Positions 11,062-23,665 of a DNA stretch of 64,000 nucleotides are shown one piece after another. Numbering within the stretch: the stretch's first letter is position 1; the number at the start of each line of letters is the position of its first letter. A model generated the notes under the pieces. It was not told where the DNA came from. It was given only the letters and a program-made list of their open reading frames with translations, and ran no database searches. A program made the position numbers and the translations under genes. Source of the DNA: Muraenolepis orangiensis (lineage: Eukaryota; Chordata; Actinopteri; Gadiformes; Muraenolepididae); assembly GCA_027704905.1 (NCBI GenBank), contig CM051016.1:10638340-10702339 (forward strand), in the 5' to 3' direction.

Positions 11062-11265
11062 ATAGGGCGGCAGAATAGCACAGTCTGTTAGGACTTGGCT
11101 TGGGAACCGGAAGGTTGCCAGTTCAAGTCCCCGAAACACCTGGGCACTGCCGAGGTGCCCTTTAGCAAGGCACCAGACCCCTACACTGCTCCTAATACTA
11201 GGATGGGTTAAATGCATAGAAACAAATTTCACTATGTGTACATGTATGTGACCAATAAAGAGACC
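11062..11265 (+). mobile_element. tRNA-derived SINE (family 1)
   Basis: A decayed tRNA-like head with B box (GGTTGCCAGTTCAAGTCCC), a body AGGTGCCCTTTAGCAAGGCA, and the tail GGGTTAAATGCATAGAAAC...ACCAATAAAGAGA. A fuller copy of the same family lies at 25735-25958 on the other strand. Confidence 0.8.
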
Positions 11266-11690
11266 AATCCAGATTTAGATAGATCATAAATTGATAAGTT
11301 TATTTACTGGAAGGCAACATATGCAACATTTTGAATAAACTCAAACCAATATTATAGCCTATAGTTGGCTGAAGAGCTGTTTTAGCCTTCGTATAGAATA
11401 AAAGCAAAATGTTCAACACTGAACTGTTTGAAAGCATCAGAAACCATTATAGCCTATATAAGGCAAATCAACCAATAGAAGGAATTAAATACATTTCAAT
11501 AGAAGGAACAAAATACAGGGCCTTTATAAATGTAGACCTACTTCAAATGTAGACATAAAACACCCCCCAAGGTCTGTCTGAAATTGCACCAATAATTATT
11601 CTATTTTTTCTGGCACATCTTTTCTAGCCATTACGACACGGGCCCAAATCATCTCATGTGACTCAACCAATCAAATCACTGCAGTGAGCG
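11266..11690. other. Unique AT-rich stretch, no gene seen
   Basis: No ORF or repeat recognised apart from two partial copies of TATAGCCTATA (around 11355 and 11450). Confidence 0.4.
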
Positions 11691-11696
11691 AGCAGA

Positions 11697-11883
<187 letters not shown>

Positions 11884-12059
11884 GAGAGAAACAGTCAAGA
11901 GTAATTTCACATGGAGTGCTCTATAAACGCCTTTCATACTCGCCATATTCTTTGACGTGACGAACTCTTGGATGTCTATGTCGTTGTTGTGTTCCACCGT
12001 GAGGGATTTCCGCTTCACACACACAGCATTTATTTTTGCTGCACACCGAGAAAAGTCTC

Positions 12060-12178
12060 ATCTATTTTGCGTCTTCTGATCGGCCGTTTTTGAGAGCTTC
12101 GATCGATCGGTTTAGAGTGAATATCGGCCGATAATGATTGGCGGCAGATCGATCGGAGCATCCCTAATAAATACTATG
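12060..12178. mobile_element. Probable DNA-transposon terminal fragment
   Basis: GATCGGCCG, CGATCGATCGG and GATCGGAGCATCCCTAATA form the kind of diverged terminal sequence (reverse complement starts AGGGATGCTCCGATCG) seen at ends of fish hAT-like elements. No partner end recognised. Confidence 0.4.
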
Positions 12179-12328
12179 GTTACCACCCAATTAGGAACTG
12201 CTGCAAAGTTAGCACAATTACGCCAAGAACCAAATTAGTCTTCAGGGTAAGCGTTACATACAGAAGCTAACCATTCCAGTTAGCTGAGGGTTAAGAAGTT
12301 AAAGAGCCGCTACTTTACCACTAGTGAC

Positions 12329-12395
12329 CACTGCCCCCTGGTGGGACAATAGACTGCCATTATCTTGCCTACAAGTGAACACTGCCCCCTGGTGG
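12329..12395 (-). promoter_or_regulatory. Two CTCF-like motifs in reverse orientation
   Basis: CCACTGCCCCCTGGTGGG (12328-12345) and ACACTGCCCCCTGGTGGT (12379-12396). The reverse complement CCACCAGGGGGCAGTG fits the CTCF core closely. They are about 51 bases apart. Confidence 0.45.
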
Positions 12396-12654
12396 TATAG
12401 ACTCTCTAAAGTCAATACGGTCAGCTGTGAACGCGACAGAGGAACAGAATCTGGTGTGATAATAATTATAAAAATAAAACGTGATATTTCAGACATAACT
12501 AAATAATAAAGAATAATGAAATAACAGAATGTTGTGTTATGTTTCAGAAATAACAATTTTAATATTAATTGTTTTTAAACGCAATACTACTAATAGGAGC
12601 CGATGGGAAGTGACAGGAGGTCTGAGTCTACTCTTTCATCACAAAGTAGACACA

Positions 12655-13395
12655 GGGGACATGGGGACAGTGTTACAGTGGTTAACAGGGACGGTGTTAC
12701 AGTGGTTAACAGGGACCGGTTACAGTGGTTTACATGGACAGTGCTACATTGGTTAACAGGGACAGTGTAACAGTGGTTAACACAGGGACGTTGTTTAAGA
12801 TGTTTACAGGGACAGAGGTAAAGTGGTTAACACAGGGACGTTGTTTAAGAGGTTTACAGGGACAGAGGTAAAGTGGTTAACAGGGACGTTGTTTAAGAGG
12901 TTTACAGGGACAGAGGTAAAGTGGTTAACACAGGGACGTTGTTTAAGAGGTTTACAGGGACAGAGGTAAAGTGGTTAACACAGGGACGTTGTTTAAGAGG
13001 TTTACAGGGACAGAGGTAAAGTGGTTAACAGGGACGTTGTTTAAGAGGTTTACAGGGGCAGAGGTAAAGTGGTTAACACAGGGACGTTGTTTAAGAGGTT
13101 TACAGGGACAGAGGTAAAGTGGTTAACACAGGGACGTTGTTTAAGAGGTTTACAGGGGCAGAGGTAAAGTGGTTAACACAGGGGCAGAGGTAAAGTGGTT
13201 AACACAGGGACGTTGTTTAAGAGGTTTACAGGGACAGAGGTAAAGTGGTTAACACAGGGACGTTGTTTAAGAGGTTTACAGGGACAGTGTAACAGTGGTT
13301 AACACAGGGACGTTGTTTAAGAGGTTATTTACAGGGACAGAGGTAAAGTGGTTAACACAGGGACGTTGTTTAAGAGGTTATTTACAGGGACAGTA
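12655..13395. repeat. About 50-bp minisatellite
   Basis: About 14 units of GACGTTGTTTAAGAGG, TTTACAGGGACAGAGG and TAAAGTGGTTAACACAGG. It starts with simpler 19-base TTACAGTGGTTAACAGGGA units. Confidence 0.93.
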
Positions 13396-13499
13396 CAATT
13401 AGACCTACACCGTACCTGCAATTAAAGCCAATTGGTTCTGAGAACCAATTGGCACTACCTCCACTCCACTAGAGGCTGCTAAAGAGCAGAAGTTATTAA

Positions 13500-14070
13500 C
13501 ATTACAAACACGTGAGAAGACCTCCCTTAAAACAGTAAGGTCTGAGAGGATCCTTTGACATGTTCTCACTAAATACAATGAGGTCTAAGAGAGGATCCCT
13601 TAACACGTTCTCCACTAAGTACAGTGAGGTCTAAGAGAGGATCCCTTGACATGTCCTCACTACATACATTGAGGTCTAAGAGCATTCTCAACCTGTTCTC
13701 ATTAAATACAGTGAGGTCTACGAGAGGATCCCTTGACATGTTCTCACTAAAAACAGTGAGATCTTAAATACAGTGAGGCCTTGGAGTGGATCCCTTGACA
13801 TGTTCTCACTACATACAGGGAGGTCTAAGAGAAGATCCCTTGACATGTTCTCATTACATACAGTGAGATCTAAGAGGATCCCTTGACATGTTCTCACTAC
13901 ATACAGTAAGGTCTACAAGCATTCTCAACCTGTTCTCATTAAATACAGTGAGGTCTAAGAGAGGATCCCTTGACATGTTCTCACTACATACAGTGAGGTC
14001 TAAGAGAGGATCCCTTAACACATTCTCCACTGACTAAATACAGTGAGGTATAAGAGAGGATCCCTTAACA
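13500..14070. repeat. About 45-bp minisatellite
   Basis: Roughly 12 units of GAGGTCTAAGAGAGGATCCC plus TTGACATGTTCTCACTAAAT, with internal deletions. Confidence 0.9.
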
Positions 14071-14580
14071 CAACACAGAACCAACACTGGGCTTAAGACC
14101 CATGCACACACTTCCTGAACGAAAGAGAAACACAATTTAAGGAAGTAAGAAAAGGATTTAGGGAAGATGAATATAGGTTTAGTAAAGTAAGAAATACTTT
14201 ATGAACGTGAGGAAAGGTTAAGAAGATTAATAAAAGTTTGGAAAATTATTAAAAGGTTTAGGGAAGATGAATAAAGGGTTAAGTAAAGCAATAAGGTTTA
14301 AGTGATCCTGGGTCTGAGAAACAGAATGAAACAATACTTTATGAACTGTTGTGTTGGTTAATGGACGGAACACGTAAGGAACATGAAATAACAAATACAG
14401 CAATATGATGTTAAGTTATATAATAAACATAATATATAATAGCAAATACAAATATAACCAGTCAACAGGCAACTGCCCCGGGGCCCATCCCCCACCCCAA
14501 CTCTTTACCGACGCGTCGACTTAAGAATAAAACACCGTTGTTATTATAACTATTACTAGTATTATTGTTATACAAATTGT
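14071..14580. other. Intergenic, no gene seen
   Basis: Imperfect repeats of (A)GGTTTAGGGAAGATGAATA between 14140 and 14300, then AT-rich sequence and one GC patch at 14475-14525. No ORF. Confidence 0.4.
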
Positions 14581-14589
14581 TACTTAAGT

Positions 14590-15060
14590 ATTACTGTTAT
14601 TATGACAACGCGAGCCGCCCGGTCCAACCCGCCGGTACCGACGGACGCTTTGTCTCACCAGACACGGAGGCCATTTTGAGCTAGCGGCTAGCAGGCTAGT
14701 TATGCTAAGCTAACGATGTGCGCTACACACCTCTTATCTAAAACGGCAGAACTAGCATGTAGCTTCAGACAGTAAGATAGAACTATACATAAGGAGGAGA
14801 TCTACCACCACCCAAGAGGAGCAGCCTCCACCCAGGAGCTACCTTTTTATATATGGAGTAACTGCTCCGTACAGGAGGCTATCTCTCTCCCCGCGTCCTC
14901 CTCCCCGGACCGCGTCCTCCTCCTGCTCCTGCTCCTCCTGCTGCGCCACCCGGAGGAGCCTCCACCTGCTCCTCTTCACCTCCTTCTACTCCCCGTTTCT
15001 AAGTCTAGTAAAGGAGAACCGTAGTCACCTGGTAGTTTATATTCCCGTCGTGTTGAGGAG
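14590..15060 (-). promoter_or_regulatory. Putative cdca4 promoter and 5' UTR exon
   Basis: The only GC-rich, CpG-containing block upstream of cdca4. On the minus strand there is a TATA-like AATATAAA near 15043-15036, then GC-rich sequence, a YY1-like AAAATGGCC, and a donor GTGTCTG|GTGAGA with the exon end at 14659. CDCA4 in other vertebrates has a non-coding first exon spliced just before the ATG, and an acceptor (CAACAG) lies 7 bases before the cdca4 ATG here. No transcript evidence is available. Confidence 0.35.
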
Positions 15061-15284
15061 ATCCGTTCAGATGAGCTCATACATGCCACGGCTTCAAACC
15101 CTCCTCTCTCCTCCTCCTCCTCCTCCTCCTCTCTCCTCCTCCTGGCTGCTGCTGCTCGCCCCGCTCTGCGGCCGGCAGGGGGAGAGCTGGGGGAGGGGAG
15201 CCTCGCTACAGGAGGAGAGGAGGAGAGGGGAGGAGGGCAACAACCCCAGTCAATGTTTAGCTAGTTAGCTACACAACTGACAGT

Positions 15285-15440
15285 TTATACAAAACGATAT
15301 ATAACAATATATAACATGAAATAATATATAACATATAATAAATAACAATATATAACATATAATAATATATTACAATATATAACATATAATAATATATTAC
15401 AATATATAACATACAATAATATGTAATTTAACAATATATC
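15285..15440. repeat. AT-rich tandem repeat (TATAACAATA type)
   Basis: Units such as ACAATATATAACATATAATA repeated immediately before the first LINE A copy. Confidence 0.8.
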
Positions 15441-15444
15441 AAAT

Positions 15445-18205
15445 CCTCTCCGGGAACCATCACCTATTCGTGGTGGAGAGGTTTGGGTGGCTCTGTGTCT
15501 GGAGCCTAGTGCTCCTGGTAGGGTCTCCCATGGCAGATTGGTCTCAGGGGAGGGGCCAGACTAAGAATGGTTCAAAGACCCTAATGGACAAATAAACAAG
15601 AAGAAGTTAAGATACCCTGCCCGGAGGAAGCCCGGAGCCCCTTTCCGGAGCCAGGCCCGGAAAGAGGGCCCGTCAGCGAGCGCCTTGTGGCCGGATTTGC
15701 CACGGAGCCCGGTTGGGCATAGCCCGAAAATGCAACGTGGCCACTTCTCCTTCCCGCGGACCCACCATCTACAGGAAGAACCGCTGGGGTCGGGTGCACT
15801 GCCAGTTAGTTGGCTTTGGGGACATGGAATGTCACCTCTCTGGGGGGGAAGACTGAGCTTGTGCGGGAGGTGGAGCGCTACCAGTTAGATCTGGTGGGGC
15901 TTACCTCTACGCACAGCATTGGCTCTGGAACTAAACTCCTGGATAGGGGTTGGACTCTTTCCTTCTCTGGAGTTGCTCAGGGTGTGAGGTGCCGGGCAGG
16001 TGTGGGGATACTCACGTCCCATACATACAAGTCCCGTTGTCCTGTTGGAGTTTACCCCGGGGGACGAGAGCCTACACCTTAGGGTCATGGGGGGGAAAAC
16101 TCTGACTGTTGTTTGTGCCTATGCACCAAACAACAGTTCGGAATATCCCGCCTTCTTGCACACCCTGGATGAAGTCCTGCATGGGGCTCCTGAAGGGGAC
16201 TCCATAGTCCTCCTGGGAGACTTCAACGCACACGTGGGCAACGATGGGGAAACTTGGGGGGGCGTGATGGGGATGAACGTTGTTATTGGATTCCTGTGCT
16301 AGTCATGGATTGGCCATAACAAACACCATGTTCAAGCATAAGGATGGTCATAAGTGTACATGATACCAGAGTACCTCAGGCCGAAGGTAAATTATCAATT
16401 TTGTTATCGTGTCATCTGACCTGAGGCCGCATGTGTTGGACACTCGGGTGAAGAGAGGGGCAGAGCTGTCAACCGATCACCATCTGGTGGTGAGTTGGTT
16501 AAGATGGCGGGGGAAGCCTCTGGACAGACCTGGTAAGCCCAAACGTGTACTGCGGGTGAACTGGGAATGTCTGGTGGATGCCCCTGTCCGGGAGACCTTC
16601 AACTCCCACCTCCGGCGGATTTTTTCGGGCATCTCTGTGGAGGCTGGGAGCATTGAACCAGAGTGGTCATTGTTCAAAGCTTCTATTGCTGAAGCTGCGG
16701 TTGAGAGCTGTGGCCTCAAGGTCATTGGTGCCTCAAGGGGTGGCAACACAGTGGTGGACACAGGTGGTCAGGGAAGCTGTCCGGCTGAAGAAGGAGGCCT
16801 TCCGGGCTATGTTAGCCTGTGAGACTCCGGACTCAGTTGCGAGGTATTGACAGGCCAAGAGGACGGCAGCCTCAGCCGTAACGGAGGCAAAGCAGCGGGT
16901 GTGGGAGGAATTCGGAGAAGCCATGGAGAAGGACTTTCAGTCGGCACCAAGGCGTTTCTGGCAAACAATCCGGCACCTCAAGATGGGGAAGCTTGGATCC
17001 ATCCAAGCTGTGTACAGTAAGGGTGGGACATTGCTGACCTCAACTGAGGAGGTGATCGGGCGGTGGAAAGAGCACTTTGAGGAACTTCTTAACACAACAA
17101 CACCCTCAACGGTAGAGACAGAGCTGGGGGATGAAGGACGGCAAATCAATCTCTCTGGAGGAAGTCACTGCGGTAGTCAAACATCTCCACAGTGGCAAAG
17201 CCCCAGGGGTTGATGAGATCCATCCAAAAATGCTAAAGGCTCTGGGTGTTGAGGGGCTGTCATGGGTGGTACCCCTGTTCAAAAAGGGGGACCAGAGGGT
17301 GTGTACCAATTACAGGGGTATCACATTACTCAGCCTCCCTGGGAAAGTCTACTTCAAGGTGCTTTAAAGGAGGGTTCGGCCGATAGTCGAACCTCAGATT
17401 GAAGAGGAACAATGCGGATTCTGCCCTGGTTGTTGAACAACGGACCAGCTTTTTACTCTTGCAAGGATCCTGGAGGGGGATTGGGAGTATGCCCATCCGG
17501 TTCATGTGTTTTGTGGATTTGGAAAAGGCATATGATCAGGCCCCTTGGGAAATCACTACTGAGGGCCATCCAATCTCTGTACTCTCAGTGGGTGTTGGCC
17601 ATCCTGTTTGTGATTTTCATGGACAGGATTTCAAGGCGTAGTCATGGGGGGGAGGGGTTTCAGTATGGTGGGCTCAGGATTGAATCGCTGCTGTTTGCAG
17701 ATGATGTGGTCCTGTTTGCGTCATCTGTGTGTATGTGACCTTCAGCACTCACTGGATCGGTTTGCAGCGGAGTGTGAAGTGGCTGGGATGAGGATCAGCA
17801 CCTCCAAATCTGAGGCCATGGTTCTTCGCAGGAAACCGGAGAATAGGTGCAGCGGGAGCGGTATTGTGTGCACTTTGGCGCACCGTTGTAACCAAAAGAG
17901 AGCTGAGCCAGAAGGCAAACCTCTCGATCAAAATTTGTTTCCTCAGAAGGGTGGCTGGTATCTCCCTGAGGGATAGGGTGAGAAGCTCAGTCACTCGTGA
18001 GAGACTCAGAGTAGAGCCGCTGCTCCTTCGCGTAGAAAGGAGCCAGTTGAGGTGGTTCTGGCATCTAGTAAGGATGCTTCCTGGTCGCCTCCCGAGGGAG
18101 GATTTCCAGGCACATCCAACTGGGAAGATACCACGGGGCCGACCAAGGTACAGGTGGGGTGATTACGTCTCCACACTGGCCTGGGAACGCCTCGGGATCC
18201 CCCCC
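15445..18205 (+). mobile_element. LINE A copy 1: non-LTR retrotransposon, decayed
   Basis: Reading frames are broken by several frameshifts. Fragments in order: 5' leader; apurinic-type endonuclease (ALGTWNVTSLGG at 15810, LLGDFNAHVGND at 16216); linker (LSTDHHLVVSW); reverse transcriptase (GKAPGVDEIHPKMLKA, NYRGITLLSLPGKV, CFVDLEKAYD, then the catalytic LLFADDVVLFAS at 17688); and the 3' domain (LSLRDRVRSSVTRERL, QLRWFWHLVRMLPGRLP). It ends abruptly near 18205 before the family's usual end, joining LINE B. The element copies itself through RNA by target-primed reverse transcription; this copy cannot encode a working protein. Confidence 0.93.
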
Positions 18206-19393
18206 CCTGTCCTCACACCATTGCGTCAGCTGGACCACCTCATTTCTGTACTCCGTCTCATCGCCCCCGCTTATCAAGCCGATGACTGGTGTCGTCTGCA
18301 AACTTGATAATCAATATAAACTTAATAATAAACTTGAATATTGCTGTGCGTGGCGGTACAGTCATGTGTGTACAGCGAGTACAGCCTGAGGCAGCAGCCT
18401 CGGGGTGTTGAGGACCAGAGTGGATGAAATGTTGTTCCCAATCTTCACCACTTGAGGCCTGCCCGTCAGGAAGTCCATAATCCAGTTACAGATGGGGGCG
18501 CCCAGACCTAGGTCCCTCAGTTTCAGGACCAACTTAAAGGGAACGATGGTGTTGAACGCCGAGCTGTAGTCAATGAACAGCAGTCTGACGTAGGTGTCCC
18601 TCCTGTCTAGGTGCTGCAGGGCCGTGTGTAGTGCCAGGGAAATGGCATCGTCTACAGACCTGTTTGGTCTGTATGCAAACTAGAGTGGGTCTAGGGACTC
18701 AGGGATGGATAAGTTTATATGCGACATTAAAAGTTTCTCTAGGCACTTCATGGCTATGGGTGTTAAAGCCACTGGACGATAAAGCCACTGGACAATAATA
18801 ATTGAGGCATGTTACCTTGGTCTTTTTGGGTAACGGCACAATGGTTGTCGCTTTGAAGCACGCTGGGATGACAGACTGTTGTAGTGATGCATTGTAGATG
18901 TCGGTGAACACAGGAGCCAGCTGGTCAGCGCAGGTCTTGAAGACGCGGGATGGTCTGGGCCGGCTGCCTTCCCTGCCTTCACCCTCCTGAAGGTTCTGCG
19001 GACCTCGGACTCGGATAGTTGTAGAACGTAGTCCTCTGGGCTGATGTTCAAGTTGTTGGTCGTCTCATGGTCCCTTTCAAAGCGAGCGAAAAACTTGTTT
19101 TGCTCGTCTGGTAGGGTAGGGTCGTTGTTGGTGACTGGCCCTGAGCTCCCCTTGTTCCCCTTGACCTTGCCACATACGTCTGGTGTCAGAGCCAGACGTA
19201 CTGTAATTCCAATTCGTTTTTGTAATCCAATTGACCCTTCTTGATGGCTTTTCTGAGTTTGTACTTGGCCTTCTTGTAGAGATCGGAGTCGCCTGTTGTG
19301 AAAGCGGTAGACCTGGTCGGGATGCATTCTTCCACTAGCCTAGTATGCTGTGACATGATCTGCATACACATCAAGGTCAGTGGTCTTGAATAA
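18205..19393 (-). mobile_element. LINE B: L2/CR1-like reverse transcriptase fragment
   Basis: On the minus strand: LRKAIKKGQLDYKNELE and LPDEQNKFFARFE (19230-19060), VRRTFRRVKAGKAAGPD (near 18990), FTDIYNASLQQSVIPACFKA and TIVPLPKKTKVTCLN (18909-18810), then LLFIDYSSAFNTIVPFKL (18590) and VIGLISGGDETEYRNEVVQL (18290). Motif order and wording differ from LINE A and resemble fish L2/CR1-clade elements; clade assignment is tentative. Frames are broken. It lies exactly between two oppositely oriented LINE A copies. Confidence 0.85.
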
Positions 19394-21394
19394 ATGACCA
19401 TAGGTGAGGGAAGGAATGAAGAATGACCGGTAGATCGAGAGCTTTGCTTTCTGGCTAAGCTTTCTTTTGGTAACAATGGTGCAGTAAAGGGCACCCAATA
19501 CCTCTCCCGCTGCACTTATTCTCCGGTCACCTCACTCAAGAACAAGACCCCGAGATCTTTCACTTGGGGTAAGGACTCACTCCCTACTAGGAGTAGACAA
19601 TCCGCCGGTTTCCTGCTGAGAACCATGGCCTCCGATTTAGAGGTGCTGATCCTCCTCCCAGCCACTTCACACTCCGCTGCAAACCGACCCAGTGAGTGCT
19701 GAAGGTCACATACTGATGACTCAAACAGGACCACATCATCTGCAAACAGCAGCGATGCAATCCTGAGCCCACCATACTGCAACCCCTACCCTCCATGACA
19801 ACACCGTGAAATCCTCTCCATGAATATCACAAACAGGATGGGTTGGCGAAGGCCAACATCCACTGAGAACAGGCCCGACTTACTACCAAGAATCCGGACA
19901 CAGCTCATGCTTTGGGAGTACAGAGATTGGATGGCCCTCAGTAGTGACCCCCGCACCACATACTCCCGCAGCACCCCCCACAGTATTTCCCGGGGCACCA
20001 GGTCATATGCCTTCTCCAAATCCACAAAGCACATCTCAAGCCCCCTCCAGGATCCTTGCAAGAGTGAAAAGGTGGTCCTTTGTTCCACCACCAGGGCGGA
20101 ATCTGCATTGTTCTTCTTCAATATGAGGTAAGACTATCGGCCCTGTAATTGGCACCCACCCTTTGGTCCCGCTTTCTGAACAGGGGTACCACCAACCCCG
20201 TTTGCCACTCCTCAGGCACTGTCCCAGACTTCCACGCAATATTGAAAAGACGTCATTCACGATAACACTCAGAGCCTTCAGCATTTCTCGACGGATCTTC
20301 AACCCACTGTGGAGACTACCACAGTGACTTCCTCCCGGTAGATTGATGTTTGCCGTCAATCATCCTCCAGCTCTGCCTCCTACCGTAGAGGGTGGGTTAG
20401 TTTGGTTAAGAATTTCCTCAAAGTGCTCCTCCCTCACCTCCTCAGTTGAGGTCATCAGTGTCCCACCCTTACTGTAAACAGCTTTGATGGATCCACGCTT
20501 CCCCCTCCAAAGGCACAGTTTGCCAGAACCGCTTTGGGACCAACTGAAAGTCCTTCTTCATGGCTTCTCCGAATTTCTCATAGCTTTGAACAATGACCAC
20601 TCTTGTTCAATGTCCCCAGCCTCCACAGAGATGCCTGAGAAATTCCTCCGGAGGTGGGAGTTGAAGGTCTCCTGGACAGGGGCATCTGCCAGTTCACCCG
20701 CACTACACCTTACCAGGTCTGTCCAGAGGCTTCCCTCGCCATCTGACCCAACTCACCACCAGATGGTGATCGGTTGACAGCTCTGCCCCTTTCTTCACCC
20801 TAGTGTCCAAAACATGTCAGCATCTCAGGTCAGATGCCCCTCTGTACCATGGTACCATGTACACTTATGAGCCTTATGTTTGAACATGGTGTTCCTTATG
20901 GCCAATCCATGACTAGCACAGAAATCCAATTACAAAACCCCACTCCGGTTCAGATCAGGTAGGCGACTCATTCCCATCATGCCCCTCCAAATTTCTCCAT
21001 CGTTGCCCACGTGTTAGTTGAAGTCTCGCAGAAGGACTATGGAGTCCCCTATAGCAGGGGTTCCCAACCTTTTTTGTGCCACGGACCGGCAGATACATGA
21101 AAAAAATCTCGTGGATCGGTTGTCAATTTTCGCGGACCGGTTGTCAAAGTGTGTTGTCAACACACACCCCTAACAAAACGGCAGGGCTCGATTTCAGTAT
21201 GCATGTACGCGGAGCACCCGTAACAAAAAACCGGCTCGTTCGCGACCGACACGTCTCTTTAGTAGCGCGTGCAACTGAAAGTCTCTCGTTATGCCGCCGA
21301 TATATATTTAATCTATATATATAGATTATACCGCCCATATATACCGCTATATAATCTATATATATAGATTATACTATATATATAATCTCTATAT

Positions 21395-21614
21395 TGTAGA
21401 GCCGATGAATGGGAGTCGGAGGCGGCGTGTTTAGTATGGAACTCCACACTTTATTTTCCATTAAGTTTCACAACAGGGGAAACACATCTGCTACTTGCTA
21501 CTGTCTAGCTAGCACACCACAACCACAACAACACGGTACGCACTCTAACAGGTCCGTGGTACAACACACACTAAATACAAACAGTGAATTATGTTCCCAT
21601 AAAAAGCCCCCCCA
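21395..21614 (-). repeat. Gypsy 3' LTR
   Basis: 220 bases; begins (plus sense) TGTAGAGCCGATGAATGGGA like its partner. Confidence 0.88.
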
Positions 21615-21618
21615 GAAT

Positions 21619-22704
21619 TCACCCATACACAAAGTCTGTGCGGTGGGGAGGAACGACTCCGGAGAGGCGACCTCTACACGGGTGGCCGCTGGGAGAGGTG
21701 GGACCGGAACCGCAGGCCCCAATTCGGTGACAGGGGTCAAGGCCGGGGGGCGACCCCGTCGCGGAGGCCGTGCCAGCACCACCGGTTGGTCCAAGTCCAG
21801 GTGAGCAGCCTTCACCCGGTCCACCGAGACGTGCTCGGCTTTGCCACCCAGGTCGATCACCAAGTGCTTGCCCCCGTGTTCCAAAACCCCCCCTCTGGGC
21901 CTCTGTGAGCGTCGTGCCGGATGAACACGTGCTCCGCTGCGTTTGCGCAGCGTTTTTGAGCCCAAAAGGCATCCGCAGGAACTCAAACAACCCAAATGGC
22001 GTTATCACCGCCGTTTTGGGAATGTCCAGGGGATGCATGGGCACCTGGTGGTATCCACGCACTAGGTCCACCTTAGAAAACACCAGCCTACCCGCCAGGT
22101 GCACCGAAAAGTCCTGAATGTGCGGCACCGGGTAGCGGTCGGGTGTCGTAGCGTCGTTGAGGCGGCGGTAGTCCCCACACGGGCGCCAACCGCCATTAGG
22201 CTTGGGGACGATGTGCAGAGGAGACGCCCAAGGACTGTCAGACCGGCGGATGATACCCAGGCGTTCCATGGTTGAGAACTCTGCCTTCGCTACTGCAAGT
22301 TTAGAAGGGTTCAACCGCCGGGCCCTGGCGTAGACCGGGGGTCCCTCAGTGGTGACGTGGTGCTCCACCCCATGCTTGGTGGTGGGCGCAGAGAAAGTGG
22401 GCTGCGTCAGGTCCGGGAACTCGACCAACAACCTGAGGTACTTGTCCGCACCTGACAGCGAACCTGACAGCCCGTTGTACGCCGCTTTGCCAAGCGTACA
22501 CACAAGGGAGGAAAACGTCAAGGCATCAACCAAGCGTTTGTTTCCAACGTCCACCAGGAGCCCGTGAGCACATAAAAAATCTGCCCCGAGGAGGGGAAAA
22601 TAAATGTCTGCTATGACAAAATCCCAGTTGAACCGCTGCCCCCCAACACATAAACACATCGGCCTCACGAAGAGCAACGAAGAGCAGCCTGCTCGTGCCG
22701 CCAA
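21619..22704 (-). pseudogene. Gypsy pol fragment (protease end, partial RT, integrase tail)
   Basis: WDFVIADIYFPLLGADFL is the protease end. The RT follows: GIIRRSDSPWASPLHIVPKP, WRPCGDYRRLN, FSKVDLVRGYHQVPMHP, TPFGLFEFLRMPFGLKNAAQ. After that the frame jumps to the integrase C-terminal tail (VSVDRVKAAHLDLDQPV, read in another frame). The YxDD box, RNase H and integrase core are absent, so it is non-functional. Confidence 0.85.
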
Positions 22705-23400
22705 CGCTCAGGGCCACTACCGAGCGCCGGCCCTCTCGTTTCCCGGAGGCTTGTAGCTGCAGGGAGCAATGCACTTCTTCGCCTTGGCCCCGAACCGCGC
22801 ATTCTCCCGTGTCCCCACGCCGGCCTGGAACCGCCGCGGTCTGCTCCCCCCAAGCCCTCCTAACCGGCGAGGGAGCACTGAGCGTTGCAGCTAGCACATC
22901 TGCACCGGGCTGCTGGGTCGCCAGGAAAAAACGGTCAGCCTCCTCAGCCAGGGCGCGGGGTTCAGTAATGGTCATGTTGGCCAGCGCCGTCTGAACCCGG
23001 GGCGGCAAGTGGCACAGGAACGTCTCCACGAACAAAATCCGGGGATCCTCCCCCTCCAGCAGATTCAGCATCTTCTCCATGAGCTGGGACGGCTTGCTGT
23101 CCCCCAAACTCTGAATATCCAGAATCTGGCGTGCCCTCTCCTTAGCAGATAAGCTAAATGTCTTCAGGAGAAGGGCTTTAATCGCCTCATATTTGTCGTG
23201 GCGTGGGGGATCCGCGACAAAACCGACCAACCTGGACGACGTGGAGCTCCCCAGCGCTGCCACCACGTGAAAATACTTCAGGTCCTCGTCACGGACCTGG
23301 CGGCAGGCAAAGTGTGCCTCCACGTGTGCGAACCACGCTGTAGCGGCATGTTCCCAAAAGCTGTTTAATATAAACATCGCGATCAGCCATATTCACTATG
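22700..23400 (-). pseudogene. Gypsy gag fragment
   Basis: A capsid-like region in one frame: ATAWFAHVEAHFACR, EDLKYFHVVAAL, EAIKALLLKTFSLS, LFVETFLCHLPPRVQTALAN. The start codon frame upstream (MADRDVYIKQ) differs, so a frameshift separates it from the capsid frame. The downstream zinc-knuckle and protease region is truncated and the usual DTG protease motif is not visible. Confidence 0.8.
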
Positions 23401-23437
23401 TCTTCGGAATCTATCTTGAAAACGTCGGGGTCACCAG

Positions 23438-23665
23438 TGTAGAGCCGATGAATGGGAGTCGGAGGCGGCGTGTTTAGTATGGAACTCCACACTTTATTTT
23501 CACTTTATTTCATTTGTTTCACAACAGGGGAAACACATCTGCTACTTGCTACTGTCTAGCTAGCACACCACAACCACAACAACACAGTAGGCACTCTAAC
23601 AGGTCCGTGGTGCAACACACACTAAATACAAACAGTGAATTATGTTCCCATAACGTTCCACCACA
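23438..23665 (-). repeat. Gypsy 5' LTR
   Basis: 228 bases. Differs from the other LTR by one 8-base length difference near CACTTTATTTTC and a few substitutions, indicating a fairly recent insertion. Confidence 0.88.

Larger units (their letters stand above)
21395..23665 (-). mobile_element. Internally deleted Gypsy-type LTR retrotransposon
   Basis: Two near-identical LTRs, 23438-23665 (5' LTR, minus orientation) and 21395-21614 (3' LTR), start TG and end CA. A primer-binding-like stretch CTGGTGACCCCGACG follows the 5' LTR and a G-rich polypurine-like run precedes the 3' LTR. A possible 4-bp duplication ATAT flanks it, weak because the surroundings are AT-rich. The internal part is about 1.8 kb: gag, a protease remnant, reverse transcriptase up to the GLKNA motif, then directly the integrase C-terminal tail. 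The fingers-palm part of RT is intact in reading frame but the rest is missing. Confidence 0.9.

Noticed and set aside
11095..11130. tRNA genes at SINE heads (also 25900-25958, 60420-60460)
   Set aside because: Only box B (and once box A) is recognisable; no full cloverleaf, and each is joined to a SINE body.
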